DNA from: Arthrobacter sp. V1I9
GTDB taxonomy: Bacteria > Actinomycetota > Actinomycetes > Actinomycetales > Micrococcaceae
Length of the DNA stretch: 64,000 bases
Assembly: GCF_030817075.1 (NCBI RefSeq)
Contig: NZ_JAUSYU010000001.1
Location: 3,906,001 to 3,970,000, forward strand
Direction of reading: 5' to 3'
The position numbers and the translations under genes were made by a program. Positions 17,781 through 25,866 of this stretch are shown in pieces. The notes under the pieces are model-generated. The model was not told the origin of the DNA, did not search any database, and was given only the letters and a program-made list of their open reading frames with translations. Positions within the stretch are counted from its first letter, which is position 1, and each line of letters begins with the position of its first letter.

Positions 17781-17908
17781 CGGGTGCGCCAGCGCCCCTG
17801 GGCACGGCGAAGGAGGCCTACACCGGCTGGCCGGGAGCCGTTTCCTCAAAGCACGACGGCGGGCTGCGCCGGCTGTGGCGGACGGTCGCCGTCGAGCGCG
17901 GGCCCGAG

Positions 17909-18445
17909 CTAGCACAGCAGCCGCCGGATCGCCGCCGCGATGGCGGCTGCGTCCGGCTCCTCGTCCCGCCTGACGGTGAGCAGGTGGAGGATCAGGCCGT
18001 CGCCGTAGTCCGCAACGTCGCGTGCCCGGGCCGCTGCGTCGGCTAAACCCAAGGCGGCAAGGGCCTGTTCCAGGCCGCCCACCAGCAGGTAATGGCCAGC
18101 GGTCACTGTCTCGGGCCGGTCCAGCGAAAGGGCCAGCCGGGCCCGCGTGAGACCCGCGTGCTCCCCGGCCAGCGCCAGCACCATTGCCGCCAGTTGCCCC
18201 GCCAGTTCTGTGACGTTGGACGGCGGGCCGGCCGGGCCGACGTTCCGGAGGAGGTCGGCATCCAGCTCCAGCAGGCGGTCCAGCACCGCCTCAACGAGGG
18301 CTGCCCGGTTGCGGTAGTAGTTGGACGTGGTGCCCTCGGCAAGGCCTGCGGCCGCATCCACCGCGCGGTGGGTAAGGCCTTTCATGCCCTTATCCGCCAC
18401 CACGGCCAGCGCGGCATCGAGCAGGTGGGGGCGGCGGTCGGGCAT
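17909..18445 (-). CDS. TetR-family regulator
   Basis: A 178-residue repressor: an N-terminal helix-turn-helix (LTHRAVDAAAGLAEGTTSNY, residues 24-43 approx.) and a helical ligand domain. It is divergent from an FAD monooxygenase gene with 56 bases between starts. The gap holds a palindrome, so it probably represses that gene and itself. The inducer is unknown. Confidence 0.88.
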   Translation of the reverse strand: MPDRRPHLLDAALAVVADKGMKGLTHRAVDAAAGLAEGTTSNYYRNRAALVEAVLDRLLELDADLLRNVGPAGPPSNVTELAGQLAAMVLALAGEHAGLTRARLALSLDRPETVTAGHYLLVGGLEQALAALGLADAAARARDVADYGDGLILHLLTVRRDEEPDAAAIAAAIRRLLC

Positions 18446-18473
18446 GGAGCCAGTCTAAATGACACTCTTCCAA

Positions 18474-18495
18474 TTCACTACAAAAGTAGTAAAAT
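18474..18495 (+). promoter_or_regulatory. Operator palindrome over the FAD-monooxygenase promoter
   Basis: TT-x-ACTAC-AAAA-GTAGT-x-AA (18474-18493) is an imperfect palindrome, with the ACTAC/GTAGT arms perfect. TAAAAT at 18490-18495 is a good -10 hexamer ending 6 bases before the ATG at 18502, so the transcript is probably leaderless. The palindrome covers the space just before the -10, a natural site for the divergent TetR protein. Confidence 0.6.
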
Positions 18496-18501
18496 AGCGG
18501 G

Positions 18502-19557
18502 ATGGAAACGATCGCGATCGTTGGAGGCGGCATCGCAGGGTTGGCTCTGGCTGCCTGCCTGGACCCGGAGCGCTTCGAGGTGACCGTTTACGAGAAGCGG
18601 CCTGAGTTGCCTGCTGTGGGAAGCGCGCTGGGCATGTGGCCAAACGCGCAACGGGCGCTTGCCCGGGTGGGCGTGCTGGATGAGGCACGGTCCGTTAGTC
18701 CGGTGATCGGCAGCGGATCGGTGCGCAGCCCGGATGGTGAGCCTTGGGTCACCGTCGATGCCGGGGAGATGTTCGGCGTTTCCCGCATTGACCTGCTGCG
18801 GTTGCTCCACGCTGCTGTGCCGGCGACCGTCCGCCGGACCACCAGTCATCTGCGCGAGGTGCCCGCTGACGGGGGACTGGTGGTTGGCGCCGACGGCGTT
18901 CATAGCGTGGTCCGCCGCCAGGTCTGGGGCGCTCGTACAGATGCCCGCCTCACGCCATACCTTGCCCTCCGCGGCACTCTCCCTTCTCCTGTCAGCCGGG
19001 ACGAGGTGGGCGAGTACTGGGGCCGCGGCGACCTGTTCGGCATGACCGCCGCCCGGGGCGGTTCCTTCTGGTACGCCAGCTACCGGTCCGGGCTTGGCCC
19101 CTACGGAATTGAGGTGGCGACAACGCTGGAGCAGGCCCGGCAGCGCTACGCCACTCACGCGCCCGCCATTCGCCGTGCGCTTGCCGCGGCCACTCCGGAA
19201 TCCTGCCTGGTCCAGCGGCTCTGGACAGTTCCGCACTTGCGCTCCTACGTCCGCGGCAGGAATGTGCTCATTGGCGACGCCGCACACGCGATGATGCCAA
19301 CCCTGGGCCGCGGCGCCTGCGAGTCGTTGGTGGACGCAGTGACACTGGCAGGCCTGCTCAACACGCTGCCCGAAAGCCAGGCGCTCCGCGAATACGACCG
19401 GCAGCGGCGGCTGAGGACCCGAGCCCTGAGCCTGGCGTCCTCGGCACTCGGGCGCATCGCTTTGGCCGAGGGCGGCCAGCCCCTTCGTGACCGCCTGCTC
19501 AACCTGGCCCGACGGCGGCAGGCGCGTGCCGCCGTCGTAAGCGGTTCCGGCGGCTGA
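18502..19557 (+). CDS. FAD-dependent monooxygenase (PHBH/UbiH-like)
   Basis: A 351-residue flavoprotein hydroxylase. It starts METIAIVGGGIAGLALAACL with the FAD dinucleotide fold G-G-G-I-A-G-L, and later has NVLIGDAAHAMMPTLGRGAC, the G-D-A-A-H motif that closes the FAD site. The usual D-G motif appears as VVGADGVHSVVR. Such enzymes hydroxylate aromatic or cyclic substrates with NAD(P)H and oxygen. It is somewhat shorter than typical relatives (about 380-400), with a compact C-terminus. Probably controlled by the divergent TetR. It ends one base before the converging permease gene. Confidence 0.87.
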   Translation: METIAIVGGGIAGLALAACLDPERFEVTVYEKRPELPAVGSALGMWPNAQRALARVGVLDEARSVSPVIGSGSVRSPDGEPWVTVDAGEMFGVSRIDLLRLLHAAVPATVRRTTSHLREVPADGGLVVGADGVHSVVRRQVWGARTDARLTPYLALRGTLPSPVSRDEVGEYWGRGDLFGMTAARGGSFWYASYRSGLGPYGIEVATTLEQARQRYATHAPAIRRALAAATPESCLVQRLWTVPHLRSYVRGRNVLIGDAAHAMMPTLGRGACESLVDAVTLAGLLNTLPESQALREYDRQRRLRTRALSLASSALGRIALAEGGQPLRDRLLNLARRRQARAAVVSGSGG

Positions 19558-21381
19558 TCAGCGCACCGGCGCGGCCGGGAGCTTACTGTCCTCACCGGCT
19601 ACGGAAGCGCCGGAAACAGGGGGCGCCGCGGCGGAAGCAGTCGGTGGAACCGCGGGGAGCCGCTTCTTCGTTGACCCCTGACGGCGGGACCGGCCGTACA
19701 CCAGGTACATGGTGACGCCGGTGATGACCATCAGGAGCACGGTGTAGACGAAGGTGTTGGCCACACCTTCCACGCCTTCGGCCCCGTCCGTGTTGTTCTT
19801 GATGACCAGGCCCAAGGGCTGGACCAGCGGGTGGGCCAGGAAGATGGCGGTGTCGTAGTCATCCAGCAGGCTGTTGAAATTCAGGGCCGCGATGGCGGCG
19901 GCCGCCGGCAGTACCAGCGGCAGGAGGATCCGCCGGAACACGTACAGCGTCTTGGCCCCCATGATGGCCGCCGCTTCCTCGAGCGACGAATTCACCGAGG
20001 CGAAGGAGGCCTTGAGCATGCGGAGCGTGAACGGGATCTTCACCGTGACAAAAGCGATCAGCAGAATCACGGTGGTTCCGGTGAGCACTGCTCCACCCAC
20101 CAATGGATTCGGGTGGTCGTAACTGATGATCAGGCCCAGGGCCAGCAGCGCCGACGGCAGGATCCAGGGAATGTGCAGCAGGTATTCGAAGACGTTGGCC
20201 ACCCAGTTCCTGTACTTCTGCAGCAGCCGGGCCACGAAGAGCAGGCCTCCGACGGCGATCAGGGCTGCCAGGGCGCTGTACACAACACTCACGATGAACG
20301 GCCGCAGTCCGGATGGCTGGGTCAGGACCCGCACGTAGTTGTCCAGCGTCAGGTTGCCGAAGGTGAGTTGTCCGGTCTGGATGGCGGCGCCGTCCGCGAA
20401 CGAATACAGGACGATGAGCACCACCGGAAGGGTGTACACGGCAAAAAGCAGGTAGGCCACGGAATGGACGGCCACGTTGGCTACCGGGTTGGTGATGTCC
20501 TGCTTCTGCAGGGCAGAGGAAACCTTTGACACCGAAAAATAGGTGCCGCCCCTTTCGAGGCGGGACATCACCGCGAGCATCAGGATGGTGGCCACGCCCA
20601 GGATAACTGCGAGCAGTGCCGCCAGATCCCGGGAAGTGGGGCTGTTAGTGAATGTCAGGATCATCGGCGTGATGGTCTGGAAGTCCCGCCCGCCCAGCAC
20701 CTGCGGGGCGCTCAGTGCACCGAGACCGGTGAGGAAGGACAGGATTGTCACGGCGAACAGCGTCGGCTTGAGCATGGGCAACACCACCCGCCGCAGGATG
20801 GTCCACGTTGAAGCGCCAAGGTTTTTGGCGGCTTCGACGGTTTGGTAGTCAATGCCCTTCAGTGCGTTGGCCACAAACAGCATGTGGTTGGTGGTGGTGG
20901 CAAAAGTCATCACCACCAGGACCGCAAAGAACCCGGAGAACCACGCCGGGTCCATGGCCGGAAAGATCTTCACCAGCAGCGACGTGACAATTCCCTTGTC
21001 CCCGTAGATGAATTTGTAACCGGCTGCCAGCACGATGCCGCCGTAGATAAAGGTGGAGGCGTAGCCCAGGAAGAGGATCCTGGAGCCGCGGATCCGGAAG
21101 TAATGCGTCACGAGGACAATAAAAATCCCCACCAGGTTCACCGTGACGGACAGCGCCACCGCCAGCAGGAAGCTGTTCCCCAGGGCTGTCATGGCGCGCT
21201 GCGATGAGAAAAGCTTCTCTGCAGCCCGGCCGGAGAAATTGCCGTCCGGAAAGAAGGTGGCGATCAGGACGTTGACGTTGGGCCACACCAGGAACGCCGC
21301 GATGAACCAGGTCAGCACAACCCCAACGACCAGGACGAAGGGGGAGCGGGCCATGCTGCGGGCCGGTGTCCCGCCCGTCAC
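19558..21381 (-). CDS. ABC importer permease, fused two-domain type (Fe3+/thiamine/polyamine class)
   Basis: A 607-residue permease with two sets of about six helices, each followed by an EAA loop (AAKNLGASTWTILRRVVLP and AAAIMGAKTLYVFRRILLP). This FutB/ThiP/AfuB-like arrangement makes the whole channel in one chain. The chosen start is GTG at 21379-21381, whose bases overlap the TGA of the ATPase gene (GTGA); an ATG about nine codons later is the alternative. The long frame upstream lies inside the ATPase gene and is not used. The tail is Pro/Ala-rich. Third gene of the operon 23567 to 19558. Confidence 0.88.
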   Translation of the reverse strand: MTGGTPARSMARSPFVLVVGVVLTWFIAAFLVWPNVNVLIATFFPDGNFSGRAAEKLFSSQRAMTALGNSFLLAVALSVTVNLVGIFIVLVTHYFRIRGSRILFLGYASTFIYGGIVLAAGYKFIYGDKGIVTSLLVKIFPAMDPAWFSGFFAVLVVMTFATTTNHMLFVANALKGIDYQTVEAAKNLGASTWTILRRVVLPMLKPTLFAVTILSFLTGLGALSAPQVLGGRDFQTITPMILTFTNSPTSRDLAALLAVILGVATILMLAVMSRLERGGTYFSVSKVSSALQKQDITNPVANVAVHSVAYLLFAVYTLPVVLIVLYSFADGAAIQTGQLTFGNLTLDNYVRVLTQPSGLRPFIVSVVYSALAALIAVGGLLFVARLLQKYRNWVANVFEYLLHIPWILPSALLALGLIISYDHPNPLVGGAVLTGTTVILLIAFVTVKIPFTLRMLKASFASVNSSLEEAAAIMGAKTLYVFRRILLPLVLPAAAAIAALNFNSLLDDYDTAIFLAHPLVQPLGLVIKNNTDGAEGVEGVANTFVYTVLLMVITGVTMYLVYGRSRRQGSTKKRLPAVPPTASAAAPPVSGASVAGEDSKLPAAPVR

Positions 21382-22442
21382 AGGGCTACCGCCTGGTCTT
21401 CCCGTGTGAGGGCGGTGCCGGTGCCGGGGTGGTACTGCAGGACATGGGCAGGCTGGACGTAGACGGTGGTTTCCGTGCCGGGCCCGGGGTGGGCTGCGCC
21501 GTCCTCCCGGACCAGCAGACGGATGTCCGCGCCATGGCTCCGCACCACGTACCGGCTGTGGAGGCCGTGGTAGGTGCGGGAGATCACCGTCCCGGGAAGT
21601 CCGACGGCGCCGCTCCCGTCCGCCGCAGGGCTCAGGGACGCCTTTTCCACCCGGAGATAGGAATTGGCATCCGTGCTGAGCCCTGCCCCGGCGAGCCGGT
21701 TCAGCTCCGCTACGAACTCCGGTGTCAATGCGGAGCTGTCCCCGATGAAGTTGCACACGAACTCGGTGGCCGAGTGATCGTAGATCTCCTGCGGGGTGCC
21801 CACCTGTTCCACCACGCCCTTGTTGAAAACAGCCACGCGGTCGCTCATCGCCAGTGCCTCGTCCTGGTCGTGCGTGACATAGACGGTGGTGATGCCAAAT
21901 TGGCTCTGCAGGTCCTTGAGTTGCTGCCGCAGCTGGTGCCGGAGCTTGGCGTCCAGGTTGGACAGGGGCTCATCCAGCAGCAGGATCTTGGGCCGCAGCA
22001 CCAGTGCACGCGCTACTGCCACCCTTTGCTGTTGACCTCCGGACAGCTCTGCCACGTTCTTCGACAGCTGCTCATCGCTGAGCTCCACTCGCCCTGCGAT
22101 GTCGCGGACCAGGCGGTCGCTGTCCGCCGGTTTCTCCTTCCGCACCCGCAGCCCGAACGCGATGTTCTCCCACACGCTCATGCTGGGGAACAGGGCATAG
22201 TTCTGGAACACCATGCCCACCTGCCTCTTGTCGCTCGGAAGCCGCGTCACATCCTTGCCGTCCACATGGACACTCCCCCCGGAAGGCTGGATAAAGCCCG
22301 CCAGGGTGCGGAGCGCCGTCGTCTTCCCGCACCCTGACGGACCCAGCAGGGTGAAGAACTCTCCGGGCTGGACGTGCAGGTCCAGGTGCGGGATGGCGGT
22401 GAAGTCACCAAAGGTCACTTTGATGTTGTCCAAGCGGATCAT
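21378..22442 (-). CDS. ABC importer ATPase (PotA/FbpC-like)
   Basis: A 354-residue ATPase: Walker A GPSGCGKTT, Q-loop VFQNYALFPSMSVWENI, signature LSGGQQQR, Walker B ILLLDEPLSNLD and a switch His in THDQDEALAMSD. The C-terminal 100 residues form a TOBE-type regulatory domain. The class imports ferric ion, thiamine, polyamines, sulfate or phosphonates. Overlaps the permease by four bases and follows the binding-protein gene by 45 bases. Confidence 0.92.
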   Translation of the reverse strand: MIRLDNIKVTFGDFTAIPHLDLHVQPGEFFTLLGPSGCGKTTALRTLAGFIQPSGGSVHVDGKDVTRLPSDKRQVGMVFQNYALFPSMSVWENIAFGLRVRKEKPADSDRLVRDIAGRVELSDEQLSKNVAELSGGQQQRVAVARALVLRPKILLLDEPLSNLDAKLRHQLRQQLKDLQSQFGITTVYVTHDQDEALAMSDRVAVFNKGVVEQVGTPQEIYDHSATEFVCNFIGDSSALTPEFVAELNRLAGAGLSTDANSYLRVEKASLSPAADGSGAVGLPGTVISRTYHGLHSRYVVRSHGADIRLLVREDGAAHPGPGTETTVYVQPAHVLQYHPGTGTALTREDQAVAL

Positions 22443-22487
22443 GGCAAACCTGTCTGGGAAGCGGGTGGGATGGCGGGTAAGCGGGTC

Positions 22488-23567
22488 CTATGTCATGTAC
22501 TCGAGCTCGATCTTCTCCACCCAGGCGCCCATGTTCTCCTGGACAAATTCCCAGTCGATGTCCTGCTGCTTGAGGTCTGCGAAGAAGGCCACCACCTCCG
22601 GGTTGGCTTCTGCTTCGGCAGCCTTGTTCACCGGCATGGAGTTGAACTTCTTGGCAAACTCGCCCTGCATCTTGGCGCTGCCGAACCAGTCGATGAACTT
22701 CTGCGCCTGCTCCTTCTTTTCGGTGCCCTTCACCAAGGCGATCTGCTCCACGGCTAGCGGTACTCCGACGGAGGGAATCACGGTTTCAACGTTGACGCCG
22801 AAGGACTTTTCCCGCTCGGCGATGATCGAGGACGGCATCTGTCCCATGTCCACTTCACCGGAGGCGATGCGGGCAAAAAGGTCTGTTTTGGCGACGGCGG
22901 GGCTTCCGTTCTGGAAGTACTGCTCAACCTGCTTCCAGCCTTCATCTGAAATGCCGAGATCGCCGGCGTCATCCCGGTAGCGGCTTAGGATGCCGGCGAA
23001 GACCAGCTGCGCCGTGGCAGTACCCAGGCCGGTGACGCGCTCGTAGCGGTCCTTGAGCTCGTCCTTTGTCCACAGGTCCGTCCAGTCCTGCGGGGCGGCG
23101 TCCTTGGAAAGCTTGTCCGAGTTGTAGCCCAGGAGGATGGCCTGCTTGACCAGCGGCCAATAGGTCTCGCCGTCACCCAGTTCCTTGTCCACTTCGCCGG
23201 CCCAGGCAGGCTCATACGGCTCGAGGGCGTTTTGGGCCTTAACCTGCGAGAAGTACATGTTGTTCAGGCCGAAAGCCACGTCGGCGATGGGGTTGTTCTT
23301 TTCCGCGATCAGCTTGTTGGTGGCGTCTGCGCCGCCGGCACCCACAATCTCGATCTTGTAGCCCGCCTCGGCGGCCTTTTGGGTCCACCACTCGCCGCGG
23401 CCTTCGCCGTTGGAGTTGGTGTAGACAACAAGGGTCTCCCCTGAACCGCCTGCCGGTGCCGACGAGGCGTCACCGGAGGCCGCTGGTGTTGCTGTACCTC
23501 CGCCGCCACATCCGGCGAGGAGGGTGGCGGCGACGGCCGCGGCAACCAAAGTCTGGAATTTACGCAC
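22488..23567 (-). CDS. ABC importer substrate-binding lipoprotein (SBP family 1)
   Basis: A 359-residue lipoprotein: MRKFQTLVAAAVAATLLAGC gives a signal peptide with lipobox L-A-G-C. The mature protein starts with a Gly/Ala/Ser-rich linker, then ETLVVYTNSNGEG. The V-Y-T-N start is common to Fe3+, 2-aminoethylphosphonate and related family 1 binding proteins. Ferric-binding tyrosine pairs cannot be assigned with certainty, so the ligand is open. First gene of the operon with the ATPase and fused permease. Confidence 0.87.
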   Translation of the reverse strand: MRKFQTLVAAAVAATLLAGCGGGGTATPAASGDASSAPAGGSGETLVVYTNSNGEGRGEWWTQKAAEAGYKIEIVGAGGADATNKLIAEKNNPIADVAFGLNNMYFSQVKAQNALEPYEPAWAGEVDKELGDGETYWPLVKQAILLGYNSDKLSKDAAPQDWTDLWTKDELKDRYERVTGLGTATAQLVFAGILSRYRDDAGDLGISDEGWKQVEQYFQNGSPAVAKTDLFARIASGEVDMGQMPSSIIAEREKSFGVNVETVIPSVGVPLAVEQIALVKGTEKKEQAQKFIDWFGSAKMQGEFAKKFNSMPVNKAAEAEANPEVVAFFADLKQQDIDWEFVQENMGAWVEKIELEYMT

Positions 23568-23649
23568 GATCAGGACTCATTTCTGGACTGGAATCGGAGC
23601 ATGTCCGGCCAGCCTATAGCCGGGCAAGCCAAAAGTCGGGCTGTCTTGC

Positions 23650-23662
23650 TATCGATTCGATA
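23650..23662. promoter_or_regulatory. Palindrome upstream of the binding-protein gene
   Basis: TATCGA-T-TCGATA is a perfect 6+1+6 palindrome, 83-95 bases before the ATG of the binding-protein gene at 23567. CGGGCTGTC occurs on both sides of it. No regulator gene is adjacent. It is a candidate operator for a regulator elsewhere. Confidence 0.4.
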
Positions 23663-23804
23663 AACAGCCGGGCTGTCCACTCTGGTCCAGTTGCAGGAAC
23701 GGCTGGTGCCGCCTACGTGAACGAAAGGTAAATGCTGCAGCTGCCGCGCCGCCGTCGGCCGTCCCTGCTCTGTGGCGATACCTGCCCTGAGTCCTGCTCC
23801 GCCG

Positions 23805-24239
23805 TCAGTCCTGCTGGAGTGTGTCTGTCAGGTGATGCGTCGGGATCCGGTCCCGGTCGTAGGTGATGTCGGTGTAGCCGTGGGGCTCCGGCTTGCCTGA
23901 AGGGCTCAGGTTCACAAAAACAATCTCTTCGATGGTGAGGATGCTTTGCCGCGTGATCATGTTCCGGACCTCGGCGCGCATGGTCAAGGACGTCCGGCCG
24001 AACCGGGTGGCGGTCAGGCCCATCTCGATCAGGTCGCCCTGGACCGCAGAGCTGACGAAGTTGATTTCCGAGATGTACTTGGTGACGGCGCGTCCATTGC
24101 CGAGCTGGAGGATGGCGTAGATCGCCGCTTCCTCATCAATCCATTTCAGCAGGCTGCCGCCGAAAAGGGTGCCGTTGGCATTGAGATCCTCAGGCCGGAC
24201 CCACTTTCGGGTGCGGAAGGTGATGTCTGCTGATTCCAT
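23805..24239 (-). CDS. Acyl-CoA thioesterase (hotdog fold)
   Basis: A 144-residue single hotdog domain. RPEDLNANGTLFGGSLLKWI is the signature of YciA/BFIT-type thioesterases (N-x-x-G-x-[LI]-F-G-G-x-x-[LM]-x-W-[IM]-D), with the catalytic Asp just after it in IDEEAA. It would hydrolyse acyl-CoA to free acid and CoA in the cytoplasm. It stands alone; the 237 bases to the left hold only the SBP promoter region. Confidence 0.9.
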   Translation of the reverse strand: MESADITFRTRKWVRPEDLNANGTLFGGSLLKWIDEEAAIYAILQLGNGRAVTKYISEINFVSSAVQGDLIEMGLTATRFGRTSLTMRAEVRNMITRQSILTIEEIVFVNLSPSGKPEPHGYTDITYDRDRIPTHHLTDTLQQD

Positions 24240-24315
24240 AGGCCCGAGGTTAGCCGGGCGGCGCCGGCAGCACCGAGTGTGACGGTTTCGTCCACACGTC
24301 CCGGTCGCGCCCGCA

Positions 24316-24819
24316 CTACGCCATGGCAGTGTGGGCAGCGCTGCGGGCGTTGATGCTCTTGGCGTAGCAGTAGGAGTGCTTCACGCCGGCGTAGGCACCG
24401 AAGTTCGGAACGGGCTCGAAGCCGGAGTTCTCGTAAAAGTTCCGCCCGTCGGGCTGGGCGGAACCGGCTTCCGCCTTGATCCGGGCGATCCCCTGCTTGA
24501 AGGCCTCCGCTTCCAGGGCTGCCAGGATGGAGCTGGCTACGCCTGACCCCCGTGTGTAGGGGAGAACGTACAGGCGCTTTATCTCTGCTGTCATGTCATC
24601 CAGGAGCCGCAAGCCGCCGCAGCCAACAGGCTGACCGGATCCCTTGTCATACGCCACCAGGAACACAGCGCAGTCAGCGTCCGACGGCGGGCTGCCGGGT
24701 TCATGGTCAGGGGTACCAAAGCGGGCATCGAGTTCGGCCTGTTGCGCGCGGCGCAGGTCCGCGCCCACCGGGTTGGACCAGGCAACCTGCCGGATGTTCA
24801 GGCGCGGGTTGGTTTGCAT
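24316..24819 (-). CDS. GNAT-family N-acetyltransferase
   Basis: A 167-residue GCN5-type acetyltransferase. The acetyl-CoA loop is LYVLPYTRGSGVASSILAAL (R-x-x-G-x-A) and a C-terminal FYENSGFEPVPNFGAY matches motif B. The ATG at 24819 is chosen because GAGG lies 6 bases upstream; an in-frame ATG at 24852 lacks one. Substrate unknown. The C-terminus is slightly extended compared with a minimal domain. Confidence 0.85.
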   Translation of the reverse strand: MQTNPRLNIRQVAWSNPVGADLRRAQQAELDARFGTPDHEPGSPPSDADCAVFLVAYDKGSGQPVGCGGLRLLDDMTAEIKRLYVLPYTRGSGVASSILAALEAEAFKQGIARIKAEAGSAQPDGRNFYENSGFEPVPNFGAYAGVKHSYCYAKSINARSAAHTAMA

Positions 24820-24930
24820 GTCTGCCTCGATTCGCCGAAGGGATATGCACACCTAGCGTAGAAGGGTGGGGTTACGCTCTTGTTTCTGCCCGGTAAGCGC
24901 TGGGAGAACGCCTAATTCCAACTCGCTTGG

Positions 24931-24957
24931 TTGTCTAGATACATGCTGGACTAGAAT
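24931..24957 (+). promoter_or_regulatory. MarR promoter with CTAG-containing half sites
   Basis: TAGAAT at 24952-24957 is a -10 hexamer ending 6 bases before the MarR ATG, so the mRNA is probably leaderless. GTCTAG (24933-24938) and GACTAG (24949-24954) flank the promoter core. CTAG is rare in high-GC actinobacteria, and the same tetramer is clustered just after this gene (25476-25503). This suggests autoregulation by the MarR protein. Confidence 0.5.
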
Positions 24958-24963
24958 GTTTTT

Positions 24964-25476
24964 ATGGGTTCAACCGGTAATGAAGGCTCTGGCTATTGGT
25001 ATGGGCCGGACGGGCAGCTGGAGTACAGCGCGGCAGTCCTGAAGTCCCTGCGGGACTATCGTGCTGCTGAGACGGCCGTACGGAGGTCCACCCGCGACTC
25101 CATGGGCATGGGCGAGACGGACATCCTCGCCCTGCGCTACCTCCTGCGAATGCAGGCCTCCGGTAAGGCGACGGCGCCGAAGGACCTGAGTCAATTCCTC
25201 GGGATTACCAGCGCGTCCACCACTTCGCTGATTGACAGGCTGGTGGGCAGCGGCCACGTACGGCGTGAGGCCCACCCAACGGACCGCCGCTCCGTGGTGG
25301 TGGTGCCAACAGTGGAATCCGATAAGGAAGTCCGGGTGACCCTGGGGGCGATGCACCGGCGCATGATGGCGGTTGCGGAAGAGCTGACTGCTGACGAGGC
25401 GCATATCGTGATCGGTTTCCTGCAACGGATGACTGATGCCCTTGCGGACGTTGATAAAGGGCACGAGCAGAAGTAA
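24964..25476 (+). CDS. MarR-family regulator
   Basis: A 170-residue winged-helix repressor. The DNA-binding helix region is APKDLSQFLGITSASTTSLI, followed by the wing HPTDRRSVVVV with the conserved D-R-R. The family senses small phenolics or oxidants and usually represses a neighbouring gene. Its stop is the first base of a symmetric CTAG palindrome, and the next genes are a small unknown protein and a kinase on the same strand. Confidence 0.9.
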   Translation: MGSTGNEGSGYWYGPDGQLEYSAAVLKSLRDYRAAETAVRRSTRDSMGMGETDILALRYLLRMQASGKATAPKDLSQFLGITSASTTSLIDRLVGSGHVRREAHPTDRRSVVVVPTVESDKEVRVTLGAMHRRMMAVAEELTADEAHIVIGFLQRMTDALADVDKGHEQK

Positions 25477-25503
25477 CTAGCGGGACTAGCTAGATGGGCT
25501 AGT
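25476..25503. promoter_or_regulatory. Nested CTAG palindrome between MarR and the small-protein/kinase genes
   Basis: ACTAGC (25476-25481) and GCTAGT (25498-25503) are inverted arms around an inner CTAGCTAG (25486-25493). Both share the same centre at 25489.5. Four CTAG tetramers fall within 26 bases. It lies 4 bases before the first possible ATG of the next gene, an ideal repressor site. Confidence 0.55.
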
Positions 25504-25506
25504 AAT

Positions 25507-25866
25507 ATGTATGCTTACGATCGGTCTTGGAAAATTCCCTCAGCTGGAGTCGTGAGTGTCTTGGTAACTTTTACAGAGCTTGGCGCCCCTGCAGCCTTGT
25601 CCAACAAGGCTTCGCAGGACAGCGCGGAGGATGCGGACGGCGCCGCCGTGCACTGCGGAACGGCCATGGAACTGGTGACGCCTGCTGTGGGGCCGGCCGC
25701 CGTCGGTTACAGCTTCGAGCCGGACGGCGGCGGGCCTGTCCAGCTGCCTCCGGTTTGGCGCTGCGGCTGCGGGTTTCAGCTCGACGCCTGGTTTTTCTCG
25801 CCTTACGCTTCCCCTGACCTGGGTGCTGGTCCGGGAGCGGTGCATACTGCGGCCCTCTCCGCATGA
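25507..25866 (+). CDS. Small unknown protein coupled to a Ser/Thr kinase
   Basis: Up to 119 residues, not recognised. Visible features are an acidic/Ala-rich middle, a Cys-x-Cys pair in VWRCGCGFQLDAWFF and a Pro-rich stretch before it. The ATG at 25507 directly follows the CTAG palindrome. A GTG at 25552 or a TTG at 25561 behind CTGGAG are alternative starts that would leave about 100 residues. Its stop overlaps the kinase ATG (ATGA, 25863-25866), so it is almost certainly co-translated with the kinase and could be its partner or substrate. That last point is inference from position only. Confidence 0.5.
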   Translation: MYAYDRSWKIPSAGVVSVLVTFTELGAPAALSNKASQDSAEDADGAAVHCGTAMELVTPAVGPAAVGYSFEPDGGGPVQLPPVWRCGCGFQLDAWFFSPYASPDLGAGPGAVHTAALSA

